Part shown: positions 1 to 10,460 of the stretch, in pieces
Numbering within the stretch: the stretch's first letter is position 1
How the letters are laid out: each line of letters starts with the position of its first letter
Assembly: GCA_029959085.1 (NCBI GenBank)
Contig: JARWIR010000050.1
Span: 3,906,001 to 3,970,000, forward strand
From: Nemophila menziesii
Taxonomy: Eukaryota > Streptophyta > Magnoliopsida > Boraginales > Hydrophyllaceae
Length of the DNA: 64,000 nt
Reading direction: 5' to 3'
Program-made: the position numbers and the translations under genes
Notes under the pieces: generated by a model
Database searches by the model: none
Told to the model about the DNA's origin: nothing
Seen by the model: the letters and a program-made list of their open reading frames with translations, nothing else

Positions 1-237
1 GCGAAACTAATCTAATCTTGAATTCAAGCCGTGTTAACTGTGGATATGAAATGTATGCAGGTATGTAGTTTGTAAATATTATTACATGAAATTTTCTGAG
101 TAGTTGATTTATGTCTATTCTGTATATTCTGCTATCTCCTTTCCCACTATGCTTAATTGACATAGGTGTGTATTTAGAGACTTCCCTTTGTTTTTATCTT
201 TATTGTATCAGGACGATACAACTTTGAGTTGGGGGTT
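1..237 (+). other. 3' internal end of an Athila-like element (duplicate of A)
   Basis: Non-coding 3' end of the internal region of a plus-strand retrotransposon. It ends with the polypurine-tract-like stretch CAACTTTGAGTTGGGGG immediately before the LTR at 238. The same sequence lies at 44273-44509 in element A. No coding signal seen. Confidence 0.8.
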
Positions 238-412
238 TGATGTCTCCCAATTTGTGATGATTGAATCTTGGTTGGAGGAATCAGTTTTAGTGTTTTAGAA
301 GTCTTTTAGTCGAGTTTTCATATATATTAGTGCACTTTCCTATTTCTTGTCTTAATTTAATAATTTATTATTTTTAGAACATATTTGGTTTAATTGTTTG
401 TTAATTGTGAAG

Positions 413-415
<3 letters not shown>

Positions 416-465
<50 letters not shown>
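416..465. repeat. (TA)n microsatellite
   Basis: Uninterrupted TA dinucleotides over 50 bp within the LTR. The duplicate copy at 44688-44739 is 2 bp longer. That is the only length difference I see between the two duplication copies. Confidence 0.95.
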
Positions 466-470
<5 letters not shown>

Positions 471-565
471 TAATTATATGCCAAATCAATTCTAATAGAT
501 AAAGGAAAGAAGATATGAATGGAAATTAGAGATAAGGAAAGAAAAGATAAGATATGGAAAGATAA

Positions 566-828
566 GTCCCAGTTTGGTTTATGAAAACATTTTCTAGTTT
601 TTGTTTTCAGAATACATTTTCAGAAAATGATTTTCGTTTTCAATTTCAATATTTTTAGAAAATATGGAAAACGTCAATTTCACGTTCTCTAATATAGCAT
701 TGTTTTCATTTTATTTTCCAGAAAACTGTTTTCATTTTCTTTAGCCAAACACGTTTTCAGTAACATTTTGGAAAATATAGAAAATGAAAACAGAAAACAC
801 CCATTATTTTCACGAACCAAACGGAGCC
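566..828. mobile_element. Tourist/PIF-Harbinger-like MITE, 263 bp
   Basis: The ends form an imperfect terminal inverted repeat: GTCCCAGTTTGGTTTATGAA on the left, and the right end read in reverse begins GGCTCCGTTTGGTTCGTG. It is flanked by TAA on both sides (563-565 and 829-831), the 3-bp target duplication typical of PIF/Harbinger MITEs. No ORF. The same insertion occurs in the duplicate at 44840-45102, so it predates the duplication. The related LTR of F lacks it. Confidence 0.85.
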
Positions 829-1468
829 TAAAGTTGTCAAATAAATCTGAATTCTAGCACCTACGACCATAGAAGTAGTCATAACTCAAGATTGGCTAGG
901 AATTTGGAAGAATGGTCTGAAACAAAGTTATAGAGATTTCCGAGACGATCCGTTTCGTCTATTGGAACGCGTCAAACGAAGTTGAAACGAAGAAGTTATG
1001 ACCAAAAAAACCGCGGCAAATCATTACCTTTTCTATATTTTAGGGTTACGAATTTGAGTTGGCCTTGGTGTCCAAGTTACTTGTCTTCCACTCCAAGAAA
1101 ACTAATTAGGTCTTCTAAACACCTATAAATACAACCTTAAACCTTTGTAAAGTCATCCTTGCTCAGTTCTAAACCTTATATTAATTCTTAGTCATTCAAG
1201 AGAGCAAGATGACATCGTTGTATCATTCTTTTAGTTTATTTCCTTCAGGTTTGAACTAATTTTCCCATAGCTTGGGTTTTGCATTATGTATAATCTATGA
1301 ATTCTATTTTCTTCCTATCTAAGTTTCTTTGGGAATTATATGTTTTAATCTGATTCTAGCTACTTAACCATATATTTGTTTTATGTGTTTTTGATTTATT
1401 GTATGTCTTAAACCTGATCAATTTAGGGTTGTGTTAATAGTAGTTAGATGGCCGCCCAGAAGGGGTGT

Positions 1469-3233
1469 TTGTGGGTCCTGTTGTGTTAGAAAATAATAAA
1501 GATAGAATAGAGGAACCACAAAATGCAAGTGTACAGTTGTCCTAAGTAATATATAATAATCAAGTTTGTTCTCAGGGACAGATTAGGTATAACTCTAATA
1601 TAATCAGATAGTAGTAGTAATTGCTTAATAGAAAAATAAAAGATAAGATTTTTGTTCGGTTTTTATAAATTAAAAGATGCAAGAAAATAAACTACGGAAA
1701 TAAAATAAAGCAAGTAAAAGAGAATTGAAACTTCAGAAGAGAAAGAGTACTTGATCCTCGCAAGGGTTTCACCTATCCAATCTAATTCATGCTTCTATTT
1801 AAGGGCTAAACTGGTATTATTGTGCTAGTCGGGACTCTAATATCTCCTAGCCCCTGTCAGGGTGGACCTAAGAGTTATCCTACAGTATTACAAACCCCGT
1901 CAGGGTGAATATAAGCTACTATCAGATGAATAATAATTTACCTCATTGGCTGCATGATTAGTTAAGCCCGTCAGGGTCAATAACGGATACTATGCGCCTA
2001 TTATCTAAGTCTGTAATTAAACCCCCCGTCAAGGTGATCCATACGCCACTATATGGAATAGCCTAATTACTATGAGCTAAGTTTGATTCATGACTTCAAA
2101 ATTAGTCATTAAAACAAAATAATAGTCAACACAAAATACCTAGTCCGATTTAAACCATTAAATCCCGAATTCAGAAAACATAAATTAAACAGAATTGAGT
2201 TCAACCCATAGAGCGATTCTCAAGTACTACAGAAATTAGTTCATAACAGAATTAAAAACTGAAATTAAATAAAAGGAATTCATATTCAAATACAAAGATA
2301 ATGATAACCTAAAGGGTAGGATGACTCTTGATTGAAGAACAGGATTCCTCCAGCACTAACTTCTCCTTGCCTTCTTGCCCTGACTCGAAAACCTTAAGCC
2401 TCTTATGTAATTCTCTGAAGTGTATGAAAAGAGGAGGCTAAGTAGTGTATTTATAGGTGTTAGGAAGCCCTAGGTCGAATTTACTTGGAGTGGAAGACAA
2501 GTCAAGAATTCTTTAATTCGTAGCTCTAAAATCTAGGAAAGGTAAGATTCTGCTTCTTATTTGTTTTGGTCATATCTCCTTCAATACTTATCCGTTTGAC
2601 GCGTTCCAATATTCGAAACCGCTTGTCTCGGAAATCTCTTTCTATTGGTGCAAACCACTCGCCCAAATTCCTAGCCAATCTCAAGTTATGGATTCGTCTT
2701 TGAAACGTGGGTGGAATTTCAGATTTATTTGGCAGCTTTATATTTTCCTTCTTTGCATATATCCTTCCTTAATCTTCTTATTTCCATGTAAATCTTCTTT
2801 CCTTTACTTCTTTGAATTGACTTGGTCTCTAATTAATTACCATATATCTTTTAAAATTTCACAATAAATAAATAATTAAACAGCATATGCTTTAAAAATA
2901 ATAAACCCATAATTCAAGAATAGAAATAGGAAAGTGCACTCTAAAAATAGAAACTCAAGTACAAATACTTCCTAACACACTAAAATACCCTAAGACTTTA
3001 ATTCTCACTTCTCCTCCTTGGATTGGTCTTTCATCAAATTCAAGGACCTACTAACTTTGCACTAAAAATAATCAAATTTACGCACAAAAGCTCTAAAAAT
3101 ACAAATACTCAAATTTCAAGGGGAGAAAGTGTAATATGACAAATTAAGCATAAAAGTCTATCAAATCAGTATATTATTCACCTAAAATGATGTCTCCAAA
3201 GGGCTAATAATCAGAACAAATAGGGAGACATCA
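1469..3233 (-). mobile_element. 3' LTR of element C (duplicate copy)
   Basis: A complete 1,765-bp LTR in minus orientation. Its 5' end is at 3233 (GGAGACATCA on the plus strand) and its 3' end at 1469 (TTGTGGGTCC, one base off the usual TGGTGGGTCC). The first 44 bp (3190-3233) form a 10-bp inverted repeat, TGATGTCTCC/GGAGACATCA. Four copies of a motif like CCCGTCAGGG lie at about 1851, 1895, 1966 and 2024. It is the counterpart of 45743-47507. Confidence 0.92.
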
Positions 3234-3940
3234 AGACCCCAAACTCAAACCTTTGTCATCCCGACAAAGTAAAATAAAAACAAAGGATCTTTTAGGTGAA
3301 CGCAGAAGGTGGAATCTAGTAAATAGTCCCAAAGCACAACTTAAAACAAATATCATATAGTCTAATCTAGGAATTAATATACACATACACATATCATGCA
3401 AAATCAAAACACAAAATAATATCAATCCAAAATTAATTTCACAATGCTAGAAGGTTACGCTTATTACTTATCTCAAGATGGTGGCTATAGGGTGCTCCTT
3501 GATCTTTACTTGCTTTGAACGCTCCACTTAGCATACTCCCTATTAACTCACTGTGTATCTAGGAATCACGAGGTCTTTATGGTTTTAGCGTAGGCTTAAG
3601 GACGGTGTTGTATGTATATTTGGTAAATTTGAAGTGAGCTTTTGGCTCTCTCCTCACTTACCATCAACAAACTGTCCAAGAGCTTGAGTTTACACTCGAA
3701 TAAAGTTCTCACTCAACCCATTTGACGCGCTAATGTAGTGTCCCCAAATTAACCCAATAAGCACTAAAGATGATCACATAAAAATTTCCACTTTGCCGGT
3801 CCAAATATATTTTCTTTTCATATGAAATTTTTCTATTATTTATAGCTATGACTCTCTTTTTGATGTTGAGATATCATGCTATTTTTTCATAAATTATGCC
3901 TTTTCATAACTTTTACTTTTTAGCTTCTTTTTCATTTACT
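3234..3940 (-). other. 3' internal region of element C (duplicate copy, truncated)
   Basis: Non-coding internal sequence between pol/accessory ORF and 3' LTR of a minus-strand element. It starts at the LTR with the complement of the polypurine-like tract (AGACCCCAAACTCAAAC). It is identical to 47508-48214 and is then lost at 3940. Short open frames here are not conserved as protein. Confidence 0.8.
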
Positions 3941-4394
3941 TTTTAGCTTCGTTATTGGTCGATTTTTGCTCCATAATATACCAAAAGAATCTTAACAGAA
4001 TATCTATGTCCCTATGAAAGGAATCTTCCAAAATCGCTTCCTTGTAGGAGTAATCATCACTTCTTTAGGCGTGTGCTGCAGAATCTCAGATTTAGGCAGC
4101 TTTTCCTTTTCCTAATTTTTAGCCTTTGTTTCCTTATCTCCAATTTCCATGTAAATCTCTTTCCATAAGTTGTAGTCTTTGACTTGGACTCTAATTAATC
4201 TCCATAATTATCTTTAAAGCTTCACACTAAATAAACAATTAAACCCAATATGCTCTAAAAATATTATGTTACTAAATCAAGACTCAAAATAGGAAAGTGC
4301 ACTAAACTAAGCTAAAATCAACCTATAAACTAATAAATAAGCCTAAAATGATGTCTCATGAATAGATTTTATTATCACAAATGAGGAGACATCA
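3941..4394 (-). mobile_element. Truncated 3' LTR of element E
   Basis: Only the first ~450 bp of the LTR remain, from the start at 4394 (GGAGACATCA) down to the breakpoint at 3941. It aligns with 15320-15771, the same part of E's 5' LTR. The breakpoint falls in TTTTAGCTTC, which also occurs just upstream in the neighbouring duplication (3918-3928). This suggests joining at short homology. Confidence 0.85.
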
Positions 4395-5926
4395 AGACCC
4401 CCAACTCAAAGTTGTATCGTCCCGATACAATAAAAGTAAAGAACAGTAGGGTAGTCAAATAAACAAGAAGAAGTCGGAGGAGAATAAGAACAGAACACAA
4501 TGAATGATCCTAGAGCAAAATATCCAATAAGTCTCATGTAGTAATGATCATTAAATAATGCACAAAGATGCTTAATATACATGTAATCAACAATCCATAA
4601 ATTCAAGTTAAGATTAATTTCGCAATGCCAGAAGGAGAGGATGATAACTTAGTTCAGGTTAATGGCTATAGGTTGTTCATAGGTCCCAAATACAGCATCC
4701 AATGGTCCACTTACCTATTACCTAATAACTCAATTGTTTCTCCATCTAATAGTCAGAAATCCTAAGGTCTTTGGTTATAACTTGGCTTAAGGACGGGTGT
4801 GGTATATTTGGATAATGAAAAGTGAGCTTTTGGCTCTCTCCTCACTAGCCATCAACGAATCGCCCTAGAGCTTGAGTTTTCACTCGAAGACGTTTCTCAC
4901 TCAACCCAATTTATTGATGCTTTGACTTGCATCCCCAATAAATCCCAATTAAAACCCTTGATGATATAAAATCCACTTTGCCGGTCCGAATATATATTTT
5001 TGTCCAAATCAATTTTTCTTTTGCATAGCCATGATTCTCTTTTTGATGTTGAGATATCACACTATTTTTTTTCATATATATATATATATATATTCTTTTT
5101 TATGCCCTTGTTGGCAAAATTAGCTCGTAGCTTCTTTTTCATTCACTATTACCCCGGCAAAGGGTTACAATAATAACAATTTCATCATCAATAAAATCAC
5201 AAAGATAATACCCAAATCCCAAAGTTCCCTAATGATGAAACCCACCACCCCAAACTCAAGCTCTAAAACGAGTTGTCTCAGGTTTTGCGATTCGAGTGCG
5301 GGTCATATAGATAAGTCCTACAAACTACGGGTATGGATTATAATGTGTTTCACGAAAGGCTTTAGAAAGGCTCAGAGGGGCTAAGACGGATAAATAATAA
5401 TAATCAAATAAAAGGGTGAGAAAGTATAAAGGCTTCAAGTGTTTTATCATGAAAGAACTGCCTTTTTCATTTTTCTCACTACCGGATTTCGTTACTTTTT
5501 CATTATTAGTTCATAGACAAGTGGGTTTTCAACTAATTTTAAACCTCACGTTCTACACACCAAATAACTATTCCTAAGTTTCAACGTGAATTCTTAGCAT
5601 TGCTCATTAACTTTTCTATCCTTTATTTCCTATTTTCATACATGCATCTAGACAATTTTGTTGAATCTTTCAAAAACATACTACTTACTATCATTGACCT
5701 AATAAAATCATGCTCAAATAGGTACATTCAAATTATTCTATGCCTTAATTCAACCTAAAAATTTTAAATTTTATGCAAAAACGAAAAGAAGATGAGGACA
5801 ACGAATCCCCACCCCCAACTCAAAAGTGAGTCGTATCCCCACGACTCGAAAAAGACTCAGGAATGGAATAAAATTTAAAATTAAAACTAACTAAACTACC
5901 TAATGCATACAAGCTAATGAGAAAAA
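4395..5926 (-). other. 3' non-coding internal region of element E
   Basis: About 1.5 kb without a credible gene. On the minus strand it holds three G-rich tracts: at about 5810 (next to ACTCAAAAGTGAGT), at about 5245-5265, and at 4395-4412 directly before the 3' LTR. Each is adjacent to a short inverted repeat. A run of TA dinucleotides lies near 5075-5092. Equivalent regions occur in C (47508-48978) and D (57144-58624). Confidence 0.7.
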
Positions 5927-6394
5927 TTAGAATGACTTACCTGGCTGGCCATAGAGATCCATTATATCCTCATCCTCATCCGAAGCAGAGGGATCAGAAT
6001 AATCATCAATATGCTTGTCCAAGGTCAAATCTTCTATCTGTGATTCCAACTGTATGTCTTCTGTCCAAAGTTCTCTGTTGTCTTCTTGTAATCTTTCGAT
6101 ATCGTTCTGTAACTTGAGAGCCCAAGGAGGAAGATCATGAACAATTTCAGAGGAAGAAGTAGAAGAACCTTGATCTTGAATTTTGATCTTTTTCAATGGC
6201 CTTCTTGATGGTATGTACATTCTAGCAGTTAATCTCTTATTTGGTAGTGGTTGTGCTGGTGCCTTTTCTTTTGAATCTTCAGTAACCTCATCAAGATTGA
6301 TGGGTTTTTCAATGGTAGCTCCAGGCAATTTCTTATTCTTCCCAAGGATAGAGCACTTTCTCTTGTATTCCATAGCTTCAGATCTGTTAGTCAT
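5927..6394 (-). CDS. Post-pol accessory protein of element E, ~155 aa
   Basis: Open frame read from ATG at 6392-6394 (MTNRSEAMEYKRKC). A longer frame from 6409 would start at GTG. Homologous proteins sit at the same place in C (48979-49437) and D (58625-59083). All begin MxNR(S/T)(D/E)A(M/L)(E/D)YKR(K/R)C and carry LPG(A/S)TIE and NLDE motifs. They continue with a low-complexity Ser-rich stretch and a leucine-rich probable coiled coil (about residues 90-130), and end in an acidic (D/E)DxMDLxGQ tail. There is no signal peptide and no membrane segment, so it is not a classical envelope protein although it is in the env position of Athila elements. Function unknown. It is preceded by a TATA box and leader, which suggests its own transcript. 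Confidence 0.65.
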   Translation of the reverse strand: MTNRSEAMEYKRKCSILGKNKKLPGATIEKPINLDEVTEDSKEKAPAQPLPNKRLTARMYIPSRRPLKKIKIQDQGSSTSSSEIVHDLPPWALKLQNDIERLQEDNRELWTEDIQLESQIEDLTLDKHIDDYSDPSASDEDEDIMDLYGQPGKSF

Positions 6395-6663
6395 GCTTGA
6401 TTTACCCACAACTCAAGTTATACCAAAGATGGATTAAAAGTTTAAGGAAAATTTGGTGTAGCTTGATGTTGTTGCTTGGAATTTATGAAAGAGAAAGGTT
6501 TCTTGATGGATCTTGGAAGAATTCTTTAAAACTTGTTGAATTTGATGGTGTTTAATGGTGTAGTGCGATGAATTTGATGAAGAACTTGTGTTTATGGAGG
6601 ATGGAGGAGAGGATTTGATGAGTTGTTGTGTTAGTTGTGAAGGTTTGCACAAGCTTTAAAGTG

Positions 6664-6671
6664 TTTATATA
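6664..6671 (-). promoter_or_regulatory. TATA box (TATATAAA) upstream of E accessory ORF
   Basis: On the minus strand the sequence reads CCCTATATAAACAC, about 270 nt upstream of the accessory ATG. D has TATAAAAA (59342-59349) and C has TATAAATA (49705-49712) at matching distances. The intervening leader is CT- and A-rich with no long frame. It is inferred to be a promoter from position and conservation. Confidence 0.55.
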
Positions 6672-6762
6672 GGGTTTGGGTCTGAAAAATTCGTGTGGGA
6701 GAGGCTAGGGCTTATCTTGTTAAGGTAAGAAGTTGATTAGGAAACAAATTCTTCACAAACCG

Positions 6763-7130
6763 CCTGGCGCGGTGCATCCCTGCGGTGCATGGGTAGTCCG
6801 CGGGGGTAGTCCGTGCGCAACAGCTGGTGAGATTTTTTACCTCTGCCTTGTACCCGTGCCAGCACCCCGTGGCACGTGTTTTGTGCCTGCGGTATAGGGG
6901 TGCGGTGCATGGGTAGTCCGCGCCATCTCCGTCAAAAAACCCGCGGTACATCACCCCGTAGCACGTGTTTTGTGCATGCGGACTAGGGGTGCGGTGCACC
7001 GCAGTCATCAGGTCTTCTTTTTTTCGTCTCTGGATAAAACCCGTGGTACCCGTCCCGTGGTACGGGTTTTCTGGGCACGGTACATCCCTGCGGTACATGG
7101 GTAGTCCGCGGGGGTAGTCCGCGCCAGTCC
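6763..7130 (-). repeat. GC-rich palindromic repeat block of element E
   Basis: A sharply GC-rich island in AT-rich surroundings. It is built from diverged repeats of units containing GCGGTGCATG, GGGTAGTCCGCG and CCCGTGGCACGTG, many of them palindromic (GGTGCACC, CGCGGTAC). G-box hexamers CACGTG occur at 6873-6878 and 6962-6967. It lies between the end of pol and the TATA box. Similar blocks occur in D, C, A and B and as a remnant in F. Confidence 0.8.
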
Positions 7131-7315
7131 TAGAATTTTTCCAGCTTTTTCTTTGACCCCAAACTCGTTTCCTGCACAATAGCACACTACCTTTCTCTCC
7201 TATTAGCTTGTAAACACAATTAAAAATATACACTAACTTAATATTATACACTACAAAGCAAAACTAATCTAAAAAGCAATTAAAACAAGGGGTGTCTCAC
7301 AAGAGCACTTTTGTT

Positions 7316-7336
7316 TAACGTCTTTGAGTTAGACGT
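7316..7336 (-). other. Post-pol stem-loop (element E)
   Basis: Inverted repeat ACGTCT (7318-7323) and AGACGT (7331-7336) with a 7-nt loop, 10 nt past the pol stop codon. It is the E copy of a hairpin found at the same place in five other elements. Confidence 0.65.
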
Positions 7337-7346
7337 GTACCTCAGG

Positions 7347-8492
7347 CTAAGCGCATTCAACGAGATGTATTGTTTCCTCTCGCCCAAAGTCCTCACTGTC
7401 ATAGTATCTCTTCAAACGCTGGCCATTCACCATGAATGTCCGTTGCTCGGTTGGATTTTCAATTTCAATCGCTCCATGAGGTGTGACTTTAGTGACAATG
7501 TAAGGTCCTCCCCAACGGGACTTAAGCTTTCCTGGGTAATTCGAAAATCGAGAGTTGTATAATAGAACTTTTTGTCCTCTCTCGAAATGCTTTGGACGGA
7601 GCCGTTTATCATACCATCTCTTTGTTTTCTCTTTATAGAGGCGTGAATTTTCATAGGCAAGATAACGAAACTCCTCCAACTCATTAAACTGCATCATCCT
7701 TTGTTTCCCGGCCAAGTCTGGGTCTAGATTCAGAGTTTTAATAGCCCAGTAGGCTCGAGCTTCAATTTCAATCGGTATATGACAAGCTTTGCCGTAGACC
7801 ATGCGATATGGAGAAGCCCCAACTGGTGTTTTAAATGATGTTCTGTAAGCCCAGAGAGCATCATCTAGCTTTAAAGACCAATCTTTCCTTGATTTATTCA
7901 CGGTCTTCTCAAGAATAGATTTGATTTCCCGGTTGGAAACTTCAGCTTGACCGTTAGTTTGTGGGTGATAACCGGTTGAAGTGCGGTGTCTCACTCCAAA
8001 CTTTCGAAGATAATTTCTCAGAGGAGCATTAAGGGAATGGGTACCTTTATCACTGATGAGAACACTTGGCGTACCATGCCTTGAAAAGATGTTTGATTTT
8101 AAGAACTTAATCACAGTTTGAGCATCGTTCTTTGGTGTTGCCACTGCTTCTACCCATTTTGACACATAATCTACCGCAAGCAAAATATAAAGACTTCCAT
8201 GGGAAGTGATGAAAGGTCCCATGAAATCTATTCCCCATACATCAAAGATTTCAACTTCAAGAATATTATTAAGCGGCATCGCGTCTCTTTTTGATATATT
8301 TCCAGTGAACTGGCATCTTTGACATGACTGAACATAACGATGACAATCTTTGTGTATGGTAGGCCAATAGAACCCGGATTGAAGAATTTTAGCTGTGGGT
8401 CTATCGCCTTTAAAGTGACCTCCATAAGGTGAACTATGGCAACCTTCAATGATTTTCTCCATTTCACCTTCATGTACACATCTTCTAACCAC
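7347..8492 (-). pseudogene. Integrase of element E
   Basis: The zinc-binding HHCC region is visible ([11 protein letters not shown], then CQRCQ). The catalytic core follows with GIDFMGPF (first Asp), LISDKGTH (second Asp) and GQAEVSNRE (Glu), so the DDE residues are kept. The C-terminal part holds the GPY/F-type module (WGGPYIVTKV) and ends HLVECA. It would insert the cDNA into the chromosome. The frame is open over 381 codons but is separated from RNase H by stops near 8546, so it cannot be made as part of an intact Pol. Confidence 0.9.
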
Positions 8493-8546
8493 TTGGTCAC
8501 TACAAATCTTCCAAAGGTACGGTTCATCCCAATAATACTGTTTGGC

Positions 8547-9194
8547 CTAGTGATTTAATCTTTGTCTTTGTTGTGGGTGGAAATCTTTGAGAAAGACACC
8601 ACTCACAATGAGGTTGACTAGACTTGCATACCATGGCACAAAAGCATGTTTTATAGCAAAAAGTTGTTCATCAGGGAATACCTCTTTAACCAACAACGGT
8701 TCCTTGTACGCATCAGATCCTTCGAGCCTTGATAAGTGATCAGCAACTTGATTCTCGCATCCCTTTCGGTCTCGAATGTCTATGTCGAATTCTTGAAGTA
8801 ATAGAACCCATCTAATAAGACGCGGCTTAGCGTCCTTTTTCTCCATAAGGTACCTAATAGCTGAGTGGTCCGTGAATACAACAGTTTTCTTTCCAATCAG
8901 ATAGGAACGAAATTTATCAAAGGCATACACCACGCCCAACATCTCTTTCTCCGTTATTGTATAATTCATCTGGGCAGCGTTGAAAGTCTTACTTGCATAA
9001 TAAATCATGTGGAAAATCTTGTCTTTCCTCTGTCCCAACACAACACCCATAGCGTGATCACTAGCATCGCACATAAGTTCAAACGGAGCTTTCCAATCAG
9101 GAGGTATAACAATAGGTGTAGAGATTAGTTTCTCCTTAATCGTCAAACACCTGAAGACATTCTTCAGTAAAATTAAAAGGAGTATCCTTTTCAA
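8547..9194 (-). pseudogene. RNase H and connection domain of element E
   Basis: Carries the Ty3-type RNase H motifs [26 protein letters not shown] and [12 protein letters not shown], then the tether up to [17 protein letters not shown]. RNase H removes the RNA strand during reverse transcription. It is joined to RT only after a frameshift around 9140 (the two frames overlap by about 60 bp) and ends at a premature stop at 8547. Confidence 0.88.
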
Positions 9195-10380
9195 GTAAAG
9201 AGCAAAGCGGTTTGGCGATCTTAGAGAAATCTTTAATAAATCTTCGATAAAATCCTGCGTGACCCAAGAAACTTCTCACTCCTTTGACAGAAACTGGAGG
9301 TGGTAACGTCTTGATAACTTCAATTTTAGCACGATCAACCTCCATCCCTGCCTTCGAAACTTTATGTCCCAACACAATTCCTTCTTGAACCATGAATTGG
9401 CATTTTTCCCAATTAAGCACAAGATCTTTTTCTTTACATCTCACAAGGACTTTCTCAAGATTTTTCAAACAATCATCAAAACTATCTCCAAACACCAAAA
9501 AATCATCCATAAAAACCTCCAAATATTTATCGATCATGTTCCAAAATATCGCCATCATGCACCTCTGGAACGTGGCAGGTGCATTGCATAACCCAAACGG
9601 CATTCTTCTATACGCAAAAGTACCAAACGGACAAGTAAAAGTTGTTTTGTGTTGATCAAGGGGATCTACACAAATCTGATTATAACCCGAATATCCGTCA
9701 AGGTAACAATAATACTCTCTCCCTGCAAGTTTGTCTAGCATCTGATCAATGAATGGTAGCGGGAAGTGATCTTTCTTTGTAGCTTTGTTCAGTCTTCGGT
9801 AATCCATGCACACTCGCCACCCCACAACTGGTCTTGATGGTATGGCTTCGCCTTGATCATTAAGGATGGTAGTGAAACCTCCTTTCTTCGGAACACATTG
9901 CACTGGACTAACCCAATCACTGCTAGCAATCGGATAGATAATTCCTGCGTCTAACAACTTGATAACTTCCTTCCTCACTACTTCTTTCATAGCTAGCATG
10001 AGTCTTCTCTGTCCCTCTATAGATCGCCCACCTTCGTTCTCAAGAATGATTTTGTGTTTGCAAATGGAAGGACTAATTCCCTTGATGTCGGCAATAGTCC
10101 ATCCGATTGCTTCTTTGTTTGCGTGAAGTACTTGAAGTAGCTTCTCCTCTTGAGGACCTGAAAGGTTAGCAGAAATAATAATAGGAAAAGTTTTGTTCGT
10201 ACCTAGATATGCATAGCGTAGATGATCTGGAAGTGGTTTTTCTTCGAGAATAGGTGGACATAGTATAGATGGTTGTTTCATTGGCTCAATGTCACCTGGT
10301 TCTCGAAGTAGTTCTCGCACATTTGATCCTAATGCAGCAACATCTTCAGGGAGGAATCTCGAGTTCCTCTGGTGATTCAA
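9136..10380 (-). pseudogene. Reverse transcriptase of element E
   Basis: Complete Athila-type [33 protein letters not shown] ([11 protein letters not shown]), [15 protein letters not shown] and the catalytic FMDDF, followed by the thumb region [16 protein letters not shown]. The first ~10 residues of the open frame are out of register. The true reading frame enters by a frameshift near 10355, before the segment ending PEDVAALG. Its RNase H partner follows in another frame. A defective copy. Confidence 0.9.
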
Positions 10381-10460
10381 GTGCTAAGGCCTTGTCAAGA
10401 TCATCATCTAAGCTTGCTTCATTGAAGACTTCTTGCGCCATTTTTCCGATGACATCTATT

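Larger units (their letters stand above)
238..1468 (+). mobile_element. 3' LTR of element A, first part (duplicate copy)
   Basis: Starts with TGATGTCTCC, the LTR 5' terminus shared by nearly all LTRs in the window, directly after a G-rich tract. A promoter-type TATAAATA lies at 1124-1131. The LTR is cut at 1468 by the terminus (TGGTGGGTCC-like) of a minus-strand LTR. Its U5 half resembles the LTR of element F (18951-20472). The inverted repeat near the LTR start is partly eroded here. A TA microsatellite and a MITE lie inside it. Confidence 0.85.
1..3940. repeat. Segmental duplication, copy 1
   Basis: This stretch matches 44273-48214 almost base for base. By eye I find about six substitutions and a 2-bp difference in a TA microsatellite. 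It carries the same junction between a plus LTR and a minus LTR (1468/1469 here, 45742/45743 there), so it was copied after element C had inserted into element A. The match stops abruptly at 3940, where unrelated LTR sequence begins. The left edge lies outside the window. A real duplication is most likely; an assembly error is the alternative. Confidence 0.93.

Noticed and set aside
3231..3425. 64-codon hydrophobic frame repeated at 47505-47699 and a relative at 57121-57321
   Set aside because: Its recurrence follows DNA duplication of the element 3' region. It overlaps the polypurine tract and the LTR edge, and the reading frame changes in D as non-coding sequence would.
5927..6394. Envelope protein in the post-pol position
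   Set aside because: No signal peptide, membrane segment or cleavage site. Mostly charged and coiled-coil.
6183..6437. Plus-strand frame opposite the accessory ORF of E
   Set aside because: Antisense shadow. The minus-strand frame is the one conserved in C and D.
6712..7251. 179-codon frame through the GC-rich block of E, with frames in the C and D blocks
   Set aside because: The translation is only the palindromic repeat units. Register and strand differ between elements.
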